Source of the DNA: Liolophura sinensis
Lineage: Eukaryota > Mollusca > Polyplacophora > Chitonida > Chitonidae
Assembly: GCF_032854445.1 (NCBI RefSeq)
Contig: NC_088295.1
Location: 40,969,385-41,033,384, forward strand
Direction: 5' to 3'
DNA: 64,000 bases
Shown one piece after another: positions 24,301 to 34,492 of this stretch. Position numbers and translations under genes: made by a program. Each line of letters starts with the position of its first letter. Position 1 is the stretch's first letter. The notes under the pieces were generated by a model, which ran no database searches, was not told the origin of the DNA, and saw only the letters and a list, made by a program, of their open reading frames with translations.

Positions 24301-27300
24301 TTCTTGAGCACGAATTTATACACCGATCAATTAAATACATGCATATATGATGTTCAGCCTTCCGTTACTCAAAACATGCTAATGTTAATGGCAGCTAGAG
24401 GACATGTGCTCCCAAGCCGGATTCACGTATAATTTCGCTATAGTTGCCACACATTACGTAATACCATGGCTTAACAATTATCCATTCTAATTCATGATAA
24501 CATTTACTGAATGCAGTACAGCGTACATCTCTACTCACACAAAAAGTATGTTGCTAAAGAAAAAAAATAAAAACACTTCCTCGAAGTAAAACCCTGTTCT
24601 TGAGTATGACTTGGTTAGTTCACTGTACTATGAAGGATGTCTAACATGCCATCATGAATTCCAGCGTGACGGAATCACATTTGCAAAGGTGTCGCGGTTC
24701 TTTGATATGCGCTACAACGTTACCGCACACTGATCAGAACAGAAACTTACTGTTTTTAACAACGACAGTGAAATTCCCAACATTTTATTGAGAAACCTGT
24801 GTCATATACCGGATTTTTTTTATAGGCCGGAGTTCTGAAATCTCCGTGACGGGATCACATGACTTGGAAGTGCATTCTGTACCACTAGTACATTTCACCC
24901 AAAATGTGCGAGCTGTGACCAGGAATCATGCAAACAAAGTATTCATTGGCAGGCGCCAATGAACTGCCGAGGTATTAGAAGCTTTTTGTATAGAAAACAG
25001 ACCAAACAAGAAAAAAAAACTGAGTATACCGCTGTGACGGAATCACAAAATTATCGTGACGGAATCACGAGTACGATTTTATCATAACTATGGGAATAAA
25101 ATTAGTTCTCGCAATTATTCGATACATTTATTTGAATTTCATGCTGGACAAATTATCCTTACCACCCAAATAAACGTCTTTAATCGGATACCACCTTAAC
25201 TATAAACAGCAACAATGACAAATTGCACTCTGAAGATACCAAATTTAACATGTATTTAGGTTATGAGATGGGTGAGTATACACACATGCAATAAATTCTT
25301 AGAAAATGATTTCATCTGTATCATTGTATTTATCCGTACAATTATTTCTGAAGAGCGTAGCACAACGACAGTTGGGATTAGATACAGAGTTCGCATGTGA
25401 ACAGATCATTGTCATCAATAATGCCACTATCTTCAGCGCATGACTCGTGAAACCATCTATCACAAGGACATTTCAGCCAATCTTCCGCCTTTTTCGGATC
25501 ATCGGAAGAGCCAAAGATCCAGCCACATTTCGCACATGGATACTCCACATTTCTGGCTGAAAGTTGGGCAAGGGGAATATCATCAGATTCAGATGATGGT
25601 TCCTGGTCAACTGCCTCTGTCTCCGATTCATGCCCGGCATCAGATCGCTTGGCAATGTTGTGTATCTTACTATCCGGTGCTGAAGTGTAGAATTTTGATT
25701 TAGTCATTCCAGTCCCACATGTGGTAACATGATGAATGTTGATGGTACCCGGAACTGTTGGCGTCGTTGACCAAACCGTGTCAAGATCAAGCTGTGAACA
25801 CCTGTCATCTATATTCTGCTGAGTCTGTACGGTCACCTGAATTTGCTGAGTGGCAGACATCACTGCTGTGGCAAATGATCCTGCGTCGCTGACGACTGCT
25901 TGTCTGTTCAGAACTTTTCTCTGCACTATTCGTTTGACATTTCCACCGAGTCCATCATTCGGGCCTTTGCCATGACTGGTTGCAGAATAGTTCCAAATGA
26001 TTTTGAGATCGAGTTCACGCTCTAGTTCCCCAATCAGCGAAAAGATGTACCTGTTTTTAAACTGGCTACTAGGTCCATCTGTCTACATAAGCACTGTCTT
26101 CACGTAGGGAAAGTGTTGTTTTATCTGCTTCAGAGCTAAATATGTATATGTTGATACTGCTCTTTTTTCGTGTTCTTTCACATCTGAAACAATCACTGAC
26201 GACCTAATAACGTCTCTTGCCCATGTCATGATGGTGAATATAGAGAGCTGTCTCTGTCGCCAATGGGCCGATTGTATTTCGTCTTGAAAAGATGCCGTAA
26301 AATTTTCGGCAAAGTCCATCTGGAGCATACATGTTGTGCTATCTTGGTGTTTAGCAATAGCTTTATCTTGCTTTGGGGACAGCTGTAAGGTGTGCCTGAA
26401 CCTGACGGTGTCTCTGTACTAGTCACAGTGGTGTCCATATTCCTTTCCCTCCATGCTCGGGTATTCAGCATTGTTTTATTTCGCAGAGTTTCCAACTCAG
26501 CAGTTGTCATCCGTGCCCTCCGCGCCTGCTTCCGTAGCCTGTCATTCTCTTGGTACAATTCCAATGCTTCAGCATCACTTTTCAATCGGTTCCTTCTATC
26601 CCTCTGTCGTTCTGCGGCTGATTTAGGCATGCTGCAATATAACTAGATTGAGCTTTGAACAGATACATAATTGTTGTTATAGTTTGTTTGTATTAATCAA
26701 ACAGGCCTATTTTTTAACCTCAGATTTGTTCAATGTGTACTTTTGTCATCATATATGCTAAACGGAGCTTTTTAAAATTGCACAACAATACCGTATTTAT
26801 ATTCTAATTAAGTCCTTCGCATTGTAAAGCGAAAGTGACGGAATCACATATTGGTAGTGATTCCGTCACACGGTTTGCGTGATTCCGTCACGGTTATGTG
26901 GGATTTGTATTTGTCGTTAAACTCTCGATTTTTTATGTAAAAGACCCTTAACACCGACTTGCCTTTGTATTTTAATCCTCCCTTTAGTAAGACTACTGCA
27001 TGAACTGCAATATTTAAAAAGTAGCACTTTTCGTGACGGAATCACCAAAATCGCACGAATAAACAAGGATATTCACGTAAACTTTTGGCTAGCTAAGTTG
27101 CTTTTTGAACGAATGTTTGACAAAATAACATAAAGTGTGAATTTATCTACAAAATGAGCCATAAATTAGGGCTGAAAACTATTACCTTGCTGAAGATGGG
27201 TCCAGATTAGCGACTGTAAAATCTCACCATGCGTACGCCGGCCTCGTGACAAAGGCCTACAATTTCCGGTTGAAGTTTTCAGCACGCGTAAGACAAATAC

Positions 27301-30300
27301 CTCATGCATATTCAAAAGCTACAGTCAATTTCAGGGCTTTAGGTAGTGCTCTGTTTGGATTTACTACAAGAGTTCCAAAAATGTTATTTTGAAATTTGGC
27401 TTCAGTGGCTCATTTTACGTGGAATTCATGCCATGGCAGAAATACGGATTTTAAAGTTGACAAAGAATGACAAAACTGATCACATTATAAAGTTTATTTT
27501 TTACATATGAAGACAAACGTTAATCGAAACGAAACTTTAACAGCATGTATAAATACACGAAGGAAAGTTTCAGTAAAAGATATTTTTCCGGTTAACGTTG
27601 ATCTTCATACTATAAATTAAAAACACAATGCCTGGTCTGAACGAAAAAATGGCGTCTTTGATCGAGAGTGCATTTTTGGAGGGTTATTACTAAGAAACCA
27701 TCTCTTCTCTGGCCATATAACTTTCATGAGTGCTTCGAGCAAGTTTTGTATTTCTGATTCGGAAATTTATAGAATTGTGCTAAAATTTAGAAATTAGCAC
27801 TTTCTTATCGTACGTCTCTGGGGCCGATTCTCCGCCTGACAGTACCAGGTCCTTTGAAGCGTTAACTAACACGATGGTCGCAAGTATACTAGCTGACCCA
27901 GTCCTACTACTGAAATTGGATGTTACGTTTAAATGCTTTCATACTCCATTGCTACCTTTCAGAGATGCCGTTTGGTCAGGTTCCCGTCCTGGAGGTAGAC
28001 GGCCAGATGATCGCTCAAGAATACGCCATCTCCAAATTTCTGGCCAGGCAATTCGGTACTTTGCACAAGTATTTGTGTTTTTGAAATAAATGCTTCTTTA
28101 CCTAGCTTGAACCGTATTTTAATCTATGTGTGTGCTCGTAAGACTCTTTCACATACAAGGCCCCTTTATAACACGGCATATATTCACTCACTTATAAGTA
28201 CTTTGTATCCAGTGTTTCTGTCTATCTTACCAATATGTGCAGTCCCTGAAGTACGAATAGATGTTATATTTTTGAGCGCTTTGGATCATGCATTGGTAGA
28301 TACCAGAACCCTTAGAGAGGCTTGAGCTTACGTGGAGAAGAACGTAGGAGGTACACGTATATCTCTCATAAGAGCATTGCTTTGGTGGTGGGAAAATGTT
28401 TCCATAAGAAATAAAAATGCCTGGAAAAAGTTTCCCTTGGCACATGCCATTTCTAATCATGAATGCCTGTAGGAAGGAAACTAAGTAAACATGAATTGTC
28501 ATTTTCTTCAGGTTTCTGCAGCGAGGACAATCTGGATCACGCCAGAGAGGATATGTACGTCTTTTTGTCTGAAGACATCTATGTCAAAGTGGAGGAAATA
28601 TTCCACACGAGAGACGATAAGGAAAAATCGGTACTGCACACCTCTTAAAGTGGGGTTTAATTTTACCTGAAATTTGTCGATATTTAGACAGAATTTGAAA
28701 CTGGAGATATCAATTTCAAGTGTTTTCAGATTTATGTATATTCTTCTGTATTTTTCTGGTTATGCCATCGTGTCGCTTTGTTCTTGTCACGACGTATATA
28801 TAGTTCTAGCAGACATGTCTTCCTTAGTTTCTAAACACATGTTGAGACGTATTTCTTAGTTTATACACAATACACATGAGTGAGTAAGTGAGTGAGTGGC
28901 TAGGGTTTAACGTTGTAGTGAACAATTTTTCAGTCATATATCGAAGAAGGAGTCCTTAGAGTGCATGCACGTGTAATGTGCCTCCCTGTTGCAGGACGGA
29001 TTTCCACCGCTCTTTTATCTAGTGCTACTTCACTGAGACGACTTACCGAAGCAAAGGAAGCTGTCCCACCCGAGCCATTACACTGATACGGGTCAACCAG
29101 TCATTGCACTACCCCCTTAATGCTGAACCCATGCAAGGAACCTACACTTCCTCTTTTATAATGTGACCCGACTAACGGTCACCCCGGATCTGCCGTCCCT
29201 GAAGCGGACGCTCTACCAACTGGGCTAACCGGATGTTTGTCTTAAACTGGCTATATAGCATAAAGCATAGAGCGTAAAACCAGAGCAGGGACAACAGTTT
29301 GATAGTTGACAAATGGTAGGTAACAAGTAACCCTATGAAATACGGCTTTTATTTATTTACCTCAGGTAGGGTTTTATTCTAACAATTCATGTAAAAAAAA
29401 AATGGTAGCAAAGAGCACGCATCCTATCAGCGTGGCTTAAGCACATTGAGGTGAAACAAATTCTATTGATGTTAATTGCAATTTATCAGCTGTCACTGGC
29501 CTAGAATTGCTAAATTATAGGACTCATTATATAGGTGTCGGTTCAATACTAACCTCTAACAAGGAATCATCGGTATCCCTTCGATTCCGTACACTATTCC
29601 AGAGGCTTTAGTGCATGGCCATAAGCAATCAATGGCGGTATTTATTTATTTGATTGGTGTTTTCGTCATACTCAAGAATATTTTACTTATACGACGATGA
29701 CCAGCATTATGGTGGGAGGAAACCGGGCAGAACGCGTGGGAAACCCACAACCATCCGCAGGCTACTGGAAGACCTTTCCACGTACGGCTGGAGAGGAAGC
29801 CGGCATGAGCTGGACTTGAACTCACAGCGACCGCATTGGTGAGAGGCTCCCGGGTCATTACGCTGCCCTAGCGCGCTAACCAACTGAGCCAGGAGGCCCC
29901 TCCCTCCACCCAACCCCGCCATTGGCGGTAGTATGGCCGTTTAGATTGTCGCACACGGTGAAATTTGCGGGAGATCACTTGCCCTCCTCCATTGACTCGA
30001 TGGGTACACGGATTTCACGGACTTATAAACCCCAATAAAAACGATCAATAAATATAATTTACCACATATAAACAAATAGAGAATATTTGAAATGTTAAAC
30101 TGTATTCGTGCTAATAATTGCAGGAAGCTTTGAAGAAAAAGTTCGTCAATGAAACCGGCCCTGTTATGTTGTCAAAACTTGAACAAGCGCTGTCCAAAAG
30201 TGCATCAGGCTATCTGGTCAGGGGCAAGGTATGTGGAAGTCAGTTTTCTAAACTAATTCCTGAATTATTACATCTTCCTCCAAATTTACAATTTCTACAT

Positions 30301-30871
30301 TTTGTGTATGTGTGTAGGTGATGGCCACTCTAAATGTGATACATCTTTAAAGTCAGTTTGTTATAGGCCCTGTACCTGTGTTAGACTCGTAACCAATTCT
30401 GCATGATGATCAGTTTACTGACTATAGTTCTCTATAGTTTCCTTCTGCCAGATATGATCTACAGTGCCCAATTCACACAAGAGGAAACATTAACAAAGGC
30501 AATGAACTTGTTGGCTGTCCATTGATATAGTGGCGCTTAATTATTGAGGCAAGGTCATTTGAAATTCACGGTCATCTCATGTAATAATATGTTTAATGCC
30601 TGTTTGTTACTTTTGTTTCTTCATACCTGTTACTGTTTTTATGAAATCAGCTATTCGTCGATTTTTTTTTCTTCGTTTAACTTTTCTTCCACAGTTGTCA
30701 TGGGCTGACTTGGCCGTGTTTTCTAACCTGGGTGTGATGGAGTTTATTTTGCCGACAGAATCTGTGAATCTTCTGGAACATTGTCCTAACATCAGGAGGA
30801 ACATGGAACTGGTCAGGCGCAACCCGAATGTCAACACCTACCTCAAACAACGCCCAAGTCCCAATGCATAA
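15380..30871 (+). CDS. GST gene B, sigma-class-like glutathione S-transferase, 208 aa
   Basis: Five exons join in frame: 15380-15512, 27963-28055, 28512-28630, 30124-30228 and 30695-30871 (stop TAA). All have GT-AG borders; the first donor is GTAAGA. The protein opens MPTYKLYYF (catalytic Tyr expected at 8) and keeps the cis-Pro motif QVPVLEVDG. Like gene A it has AQEYAI, with Glu where glutathione-binding GSTs have Ser. The C-terminal domain has LSWADLAVF. Exon 2 is almost identical to that of gene A (5 differences in 93), whereas exon 1 is much more diverged. Intron 1 is about 12.4 kb and full of mobile elements, so the gene is probably still spliced across a very large insert-rich intron. 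Soluble cytosolic enzyme expected; substrate unknown. Confidence 0.92.
16020..16410. repeat. dispersed direct repeat, copy 1, intron 1 of GST B
   Basis: About 390 bases match 18245-18640 closely. Shared landmarks are CATAAGCGACAATGTTAACG, CAGTCCCAAACATTCCGTGG, CCTGGCCCAGCCTGTGAGAA and AGAAGTTGTAATGGGGG-like sequence. The two copies differ by small insertions, for example about 16 extra bases before the GGACCTTTCTATG part of copy 2. I do not recognise the family. Confidence 0.85.
16637..16790 (+). mobile_element. SINE (family 2) 3' fragment
   Basis: CAGCACTAGATAAAAGAG, GGTGGAAATCCGTCCTGCAG and GACTGAAAAATTGTTAAGTA are reverse complements of parts of the complete family 2 element at 28878-29236. 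The tRNA-like head is absent. Confidence 0.75.
16964..17190 (-). mobile_element. degenerate SINE (family 1)
   Basis: It begins TTTATTTATTTATTTG, continues with TTTACGCCGTACTTAAGAATA, GGCGGCCAGCATTATGG and a worn tRNA-like head ending near GAGAGGTCC. Many substitutions mark it as an old copy. Confidence 0.78.
17282..17640. repeat. 27-bp minisatellite, about 13 copies
   Basis: Head-to-tail variants of a 27-base unit containing CCCGTAATACTGTATCTCGG and a TCGAC hinge. Because 27 is a multiple of three, more than one frame stays open and yields repetitive Ser/Arg/Thr or Tyr/Leu/Arg peptides; these are not genes. Confidence 0.9.
18245..18640. repeat. dispersed direct repeat, copy 2, intron 1 of GST B
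   Basis: Second copy of the unit at 16020-16410, same orientation, about 2.2 kb away. It has an extra block around 18500-18550 (GAGCTTAGACAATTTCCATC) not seen in copy 1. Confidence 0.85.
18720..18970. repeat. degenerate short tandem repeat
   Basis: Roughly ten imperfect units of about 20-25 bases built on CCCGATGCTTCCATCG-like sequence. Related pieces occur just before the dispersed repeat at 18190-18235. Confidence 0.6.
19432..19539 (-). repeat. 3' LTR of the gypsy-type element
   Basis: On the minus strand it starts TGTAATGTTGTC and ends CCATAATTATA, where the partner LTR ends in ACA. At about 108 bases this is very short for a gypsy-type LTR. AACGT flanks it on the outside. Confidence 0.92.
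19777..20220 (-). pseudogene. retrotransposon integrase C-terminal region
   Basis: It reads in the same frame as the RNase H/integrase segment and is separated from it by one TAA at 20221-20223. It contains RVGDIVLQRNQKKGKLKP and a following PYRV, typical of the small beta-rich end of gypsy integrases, then an acidic tail. The frame stays open to 19777. Confidence 0.7.
20221..21768 (-). pseudogene. retrotransposon RT end, RNase H and integrase core
   Basis: An open stretch of 515 codons. The end of the RT thumb region comes first. RNase H follows, with an Asp in VELIVDASPVGLG, a Glu in SQTEREELG and an Asp in VVTDHKPL. Next is the integrase zinc site (HVGHQG followed by CILC), then the core with Asp in CADFVGPLP, Asp in KNDNGPPF and Glu in GDAERF. 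All catalytic acids are present in this piece, but it is cut off from the upstream RT by a frame change and has no start of its own. Confidence 0.9.
21769..22219 (-). pseudogene. retrotransposon reverse transcriptase core, broken
   Basis: The palm motif is recognisable as NLSDDVFLHG (the xxDD box), followed by CEFSKSRIEFFGY. A TAG lies near 22060 just upstream of the box, and frame changes occur at both ends (near 22.2 kb and 21.76 kb), so no continuous RT can be read. Confidence 0.85.
22220..22918 (-). pseudogene. retrotransposon protease and RT N-terminal segment
   Basis: An aspartic protease motif AVIDTGATVNMLS lies near 22834. The RT entry block follows (VSPIRVVKKPK then RICVDMRAPN). The frame ends at 22220 through a shift relative to the RT core. 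Confidence 0.88.
22876..23625 (-). pseudogene. retrotransposon gag-like segment
   Basis: The segment resembles the gag N-terminal part of invertebrate gypsy-type elements: a helical capsid-like domain with WTKCVRHFQNLLVAM, DILDTLPDTGEDLEVALEKL and ETYVFRSTKHNVGETMD. A start at 23550 (MAQSLPTL) is as likely as 23625. The final part of this frame is out of phase; the true downstream CCHC knuckle is in another frame (23030-23071). Confidence 0.82.
23030..23071 (-). other. CCHC zinc knuckle of gag, frame-shifted
   Basis: CGFCHKFNHFESVC fits C-x2-C-x4-H-x4-C, the nucleocapsid knuckle. It is in the protease frame, not the gag frame, and is followed within about 20 bases by TAG at 23009-23011. A frame change therefore lies between the gag domain and this knuckle. 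Confidence 0.85.
23739..23847 (-). repeat. 5' LTR of the gypsy-type element
   Basis: On the minus strand it starts TGTAATGTTGTC and ends CCATAATTACA, with canonical TG and CA termini. Just inside, the minus strand reads ACCCACAACATTATATTTGG; the primer binding site should lie here, but I cannot assign the tRNA. Confidence 0.92.
24666..25068. repeat. left cluster of GTGACGGAATCAC motifs (4 copies)
   Basis: Copies at 24666, 24846, 25034 and 25056, all in the same orientation; the second reads GTGACGGGATCAC. The motif is a gapped palindrome (GTGA, five bases, TCAC). The last two are only 22 bases apart start to start. Confidence 0.9.
25378..26630 (-). pseudogene. transposase-like protein with PHD-like finger
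   Basis: The N-terminal part starts MPKSAAERQRDRRNRLKSD, a basic helix-rich start shared by many uncharacterised invertebrate proteins as I recall them. Near 26400 the frame changes; the rest runs in one frame to 25378. It holds LQMDFAENF, HWRQRQLSIFT, TDGPSSQFKNRY and ATSHGKGPNDGLGGNVKR, which look like the acidic and basic blocks of a DDE-type catalytic core. A C-terminal finger follows: CAKC, then KCPCDRWFHESC, then CELC. An in-frame TAG at 26083-26085 sits right before TDGPSSQFK. With one frame change and one stop it is a young pseudogene. Function is inferred from motif style and flanking repeats only. Confidence 0.65.
26835..27045. repeat. right cluster of GTGACGGAATCAC motifs (4 copies)
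   Basis: Copies at 26835 (direct), 26857 and 26879 (inverted, GTGATTCCGTCAC), and 27033 (direct). The first three are spaced exactly 22 bases apart start to start, the same spacing as the closest left pair. Confidence 0.9.
28878..29236 (-). mobile_element. tRNA-derived SINE, family 2, near complete, intron 3 of GST B
   Basis: On the minus strand the head reads GGTTAGCCCAGTTGGTAGAG then CGTCCGCTTCAGGGACGGC, a tRNA-like A box, and a worn B box (GATCCGGGGTG). The body runs through CGGTGGAAATCCGTCCTGC to an end made of CACTCACT repeats. Partial copies are at 16637-16790, 48890-49320 and 58463-58540. Confidence 0.75.
29267..29515. repeat. diverged dispersed repeat, copy 1, intron 3 of GST B
   Basis: Ordered blocks match 46008-46256: GAGCGTAAAACCAGAG, ACAAATGGTAGGTAACAAGTAACC-like sequence, GGTTTTATTCTAACA with TTCATGT, AATGGTAGCAAA and GGCCTAGAATT. 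The copies are clearly diverged. Confidence 0.65.
29641..29930 (-). mobile_element. full-length SINE (family 1), intron 3 of GST B
   Basis: It runs from TTTATTTATTTGATTGGTG through the complete middle to a tRNA-like head (AGCGCGCTAACCAACTGAGCC, reverse of the A box). ATGGCGGTA-type sequence at 29631-29640 and 29931-29940 (nine of ten bases identical) is the probable target duplication, with about 30 extra bases next to the head. Confidence 0.87.
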
Positions 30872-30983
30872 ACTCTAAACTCTTTGGTATTTTAAGACAT
30901 TTTTGTTGGTAAAATCCACCCATTTATTAACACTGTATAACCAAACCTGGAAAAAATAGTCCAATTTGTATGTTGTTAAATGA

Positions 30984-30989
30984 AATAAA
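30984..30989 (+). promoter_or_regulatory. candidate poly(A) signal of GST B
   Basis: AATAAA lies 113 bases after the TAA stop of gene B. Confidence 0.5.
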
Positions 30990-33900
30990 GGAAATGGTAT
31001 AAGCTCGACTTAAAACTCCAAACATGTATGGCGTCACTTTCTGTCACAATTAAGATTTTCGATTATTTAAATTATTGTTGACTTGCTTTATTTAAAGTTA
31101 AATGTCATCGCACTTAACCATCATTGAGCTGTGATACGTGTTAAGACCTGATAAATAGTGCTTATTTTTTCCAGAGCTATGTGTTTACATGGTATGCACT
31201 TCAGGTTCTAAGCACCATGTACTTGTAGTAATCGGAATGATCAACCACACGGCAGCGAAACTTATACAACTATCCTTTCTGAAATCGGTTCTGAAACAGA
31301 CAGTTATAGATTTCACCCTCGTGTACATTTTCTTGAGGTTTGAAATGATGGGAATTAAAGATTACCTCATACATAGCACCGAATAGGTGGCTCTATGGTT
31401 TTCACTTGCTACACTCGATGTACACGCAGCGTAATGTATTATATCTTGTACGTCTATAACAAGCATGTATACATTTTAACAGCAACATGGCCACCAGCGA
31501 CAGCAGGGTCATATTTAAAAGGCATCTGTACCTACTCACGCTTAGGTTGGCACATACTCAACAGTTGGAGAGCATTTGGAATGTTTAGATACGAACTGAT
31601 CCTAACACTGGTGATACGTGACACCAGGGATACAGCTACATATACTCAATGTATTTACTATATGCATCGATTAATCTTCAAAGACTTGCCTGGCATGACT
31701 GTACTGAATGGCAGTTTTGCTGGCTGGCATCGCTTATGCTAGTCTATATACTACATTAATTATTGATAGATACTTTTACAAATACGAAAACCACATCTGT
31801 AGATTTAAAATGACACACAGGTTATCAAGACCAGGCCTATTACCCACAGGCAACTTAATTCATAAGGCTCTCTACAACCTACTGGTACATCTCAATGACT
31901 GCGCAACTCTCTTTACAGCCTCATACTTAGTTGACGTTTGGATATTGTAGTATGCAGGTTACTAGACATACAGCTTCACTATATCTCCGTTATTGACAAA
32001 CAATAGACCTACACTTGCAACTATATCAGTTCCTTACTAAAAGCCTCTCAAGGTCGTAAGTGGGACAATGATTCAGCAGAAAAGATGATGACTAAGCTAA
32101 TGCTGCTGTCTGGGATGCCCCATTTTCCCAGCTCATAACACACGTTGCTGTTTGTATACGTATACATGCCTTTATTGTACAATCCAATGTGCCTAGAAAA
32201 CCTGTAATGTCAGAAAACTTCAACCACTTACATAGACTGTGTACGTGATCAGTGTGTGAGACGTACGTGTAAGGTAATTAATCATCCTGTTAAATGAATG
32301 TGGTGTGTATGCTACATGTGCAATGTAAATAAATTTTATACATTCACATAATTATATTCACAAGTTGTACACTTCATGCTTAATTTATAATTACCAGTGT
32401 ACAAGTACAAAAGCAGCATACCGTTGATATACATTAGAATTCTACATTTGCGATTATAATTTTTAAACGTCTGGAGTTGTTGTTAGAACATATTTTACAA
32501 GTGAAGTCAAGTGATTAATTTTGAACTAAAGTGCTAATTTTCATTTTTGTCATGGAGGTCTAAGACAACTTTAAGCATTAAAATAAAAATTCTTCATTTG
32601 AATCACAATTTTAGCGCAGTACACTGTTCTGAAATTTAGACAAGTTTCGTGGTCCTGGAGTATGAGGATGAAAGGTAGATAATCCACGTTGGTTGGTTCA
32701 TCACGATACCCTTGCTTGGTGGAGTGCCCGTGTGCGACCTCATCAGCTTAGTTAAATATAGAAAATGATTTTTTTTACGTACATGTACTTGGCAATGCAC
32801 CTCCTTCACTTTGCCCCCAGCAGGAAACTCGACAAGAGTGAATTCGACTGAATGAGTCGATGTATGGTTGCGGAGAGAATCTAATGACAGAAATATAGAG
32901 ACAGCAGGATAGACATACAGATTCCTTCCTTAACATTTATTTATAGATGCTACCATATTGTAAGAACTTCATATTATCAATCGTATTTAAGATTTTATCG
33001 TAAAGAATATTTGCTTGTTCAGCTTATCCCAATCAATAAATTATGCAGTCCGGGGCCCAGTTTCACAAAGCTCTCTTACAAACTCGCAACTACCATGACG
33101 ACGTAATGCCTACAGTACTGTTTGCCGTGGTAGTTCAGTGAACGTGACGTTAAGATTGATTTGCTGAGACTTTGCTGAGTCACTGTTTGGAAGCCCTTTG
33201 TAAACATCGCTCTTTCTACCCTATGTATACAAGGACACATTAAGGAGTGACAACAGTTGAGTTGTGCAACGTGATGGCGTGACGGAGCGAAAGCTGCAGA
33301 AAGCTGCATGAACAAGAATAGAGTAAGAATTTCACTGTTGCCAGGCCAACTAGTAAATGAGATAAACAATGTGGGTCATATGTGCCCATTCATGCTCGAG
33401 CGGAACCTATGCTACATCAATAAACACAACACTTCAAGTAGGTACAACCCTCGTTTCTCTTGTAGTCAAGCTATATTTATTAACTGTGTCAGTGGAGACG
33501 TACAGTACTGTAATAGATGTAACCAAGCTGGGCTTATATGGTGCTGAATACCCCTTGCTGGAATGAACCAGTAAAAAACAGCAGGCATTAGGTCGCCATG
33601 GCAGTTACGTGCTGGTAACGACAAATATGGGTTAATTCGTGTAAATGGAGCCATATGCACTCGAATGAAGGTTCAAGTTGGTCGCTATATCTGGTAAATG
33701 TAGTTTTGTGCCCAGGAAAGTTTGGTTCCGTTATGCTTCAGATTGCACGGTTTCCTTTTCTGCTTTCCCCTGCTGCTGTCATGTTACAACAATATTCTTC
33801 AGCGCAGCGTAAAAAACCTAATTAAATAAAAATATTGAACAGGTCAGCTCAGGTTCATATACCGCTACGTAGATAGAATTTCTTCTATCTCTTCCACCTG

Positions 33901-34492
33901 ATAAATTTCCATCACTGAAACAGCCATAATGAAACATAAGCGAGGTGTACATATGCCTTTCAAAAAGTTGTCAGCCAGCCTTCAGGCTAGCTACTCTACC
34001 AAACCGTTTATTGGTAGATGTAGGGAAAGTGGTTTAACTTGCACAGCTCTTCCATTCACAAAGGGGGGAAAATGACTCTGTTGTGACAGGGGTCAAAGGC
34101 CTCGGGTCTTTTCATTGAGTCTGACACCTGTATACTACTTATGCGGTTCTCTGCTACCGTAAATAGCACGTATTTTATCAGCTATTGGCAGGCGTTGGTG
34201 TATCGCGTGTAGGCCTAATTGTCACTATACGAATATGTATGTTCGTATAATACCTTCTGGTATAGCTCCGTACATAGGTATTATTAGACCCACTTAAAGG
34301 TTCACGGTTAACATACTCATGTAGATGCTTACCCCTAAAGCACGGTTTTCCGAATACCAAGAAAAAAGGATCTGAGGAAAAAAACTAGTAGAATGCATAT
34401 AAATTCTTTTTGCTTGAATTGGGCTTTTTGCGAAGATTTTGTGTCTCGAAACACACGAGAAGTTCGTCTCTCCCTGAGCGACCAACTGCATC

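Larger units (their letters stand above)
24666..27045 (-). mobile_element. decayed DNA transposon-like element with 13-bp subterminal motif clusters
   Basis: A minus-strand transposase-like gene (25378-26630) is flanked by repeated GTGACGGAATCAC motifs. Left cluster: 24666-24678, 24846-24858 (one change), 25034-25046, 25056-25068. Right cluster: 26835-26847, 26857-26869 and 26879-26891 (both inverted), 27033-27045. I saw no copy inside the gene. Short subterminal motifs in both orientations at both ends are how several cut-and-paste transposons present binding sites to their transposase. I could not find terminal inverted repeats or a target duplication, so the outer limits are only the outermost motifs. 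The superfamily is not assigned. Confidence 0.65.

Noticed and set aside
24100-27300. Terminal inverted repeats for the DNA transposon-like element
   Set aside because: I compared the flanks by eye and found none; the 13-bp motifs are nearly palindromic themselves and do not define the ends.
31189-31950. Several open frames downstream of GST B
   Set aside because: No splice context, no motif, overlapping frames of similar quality; no support for a gene.
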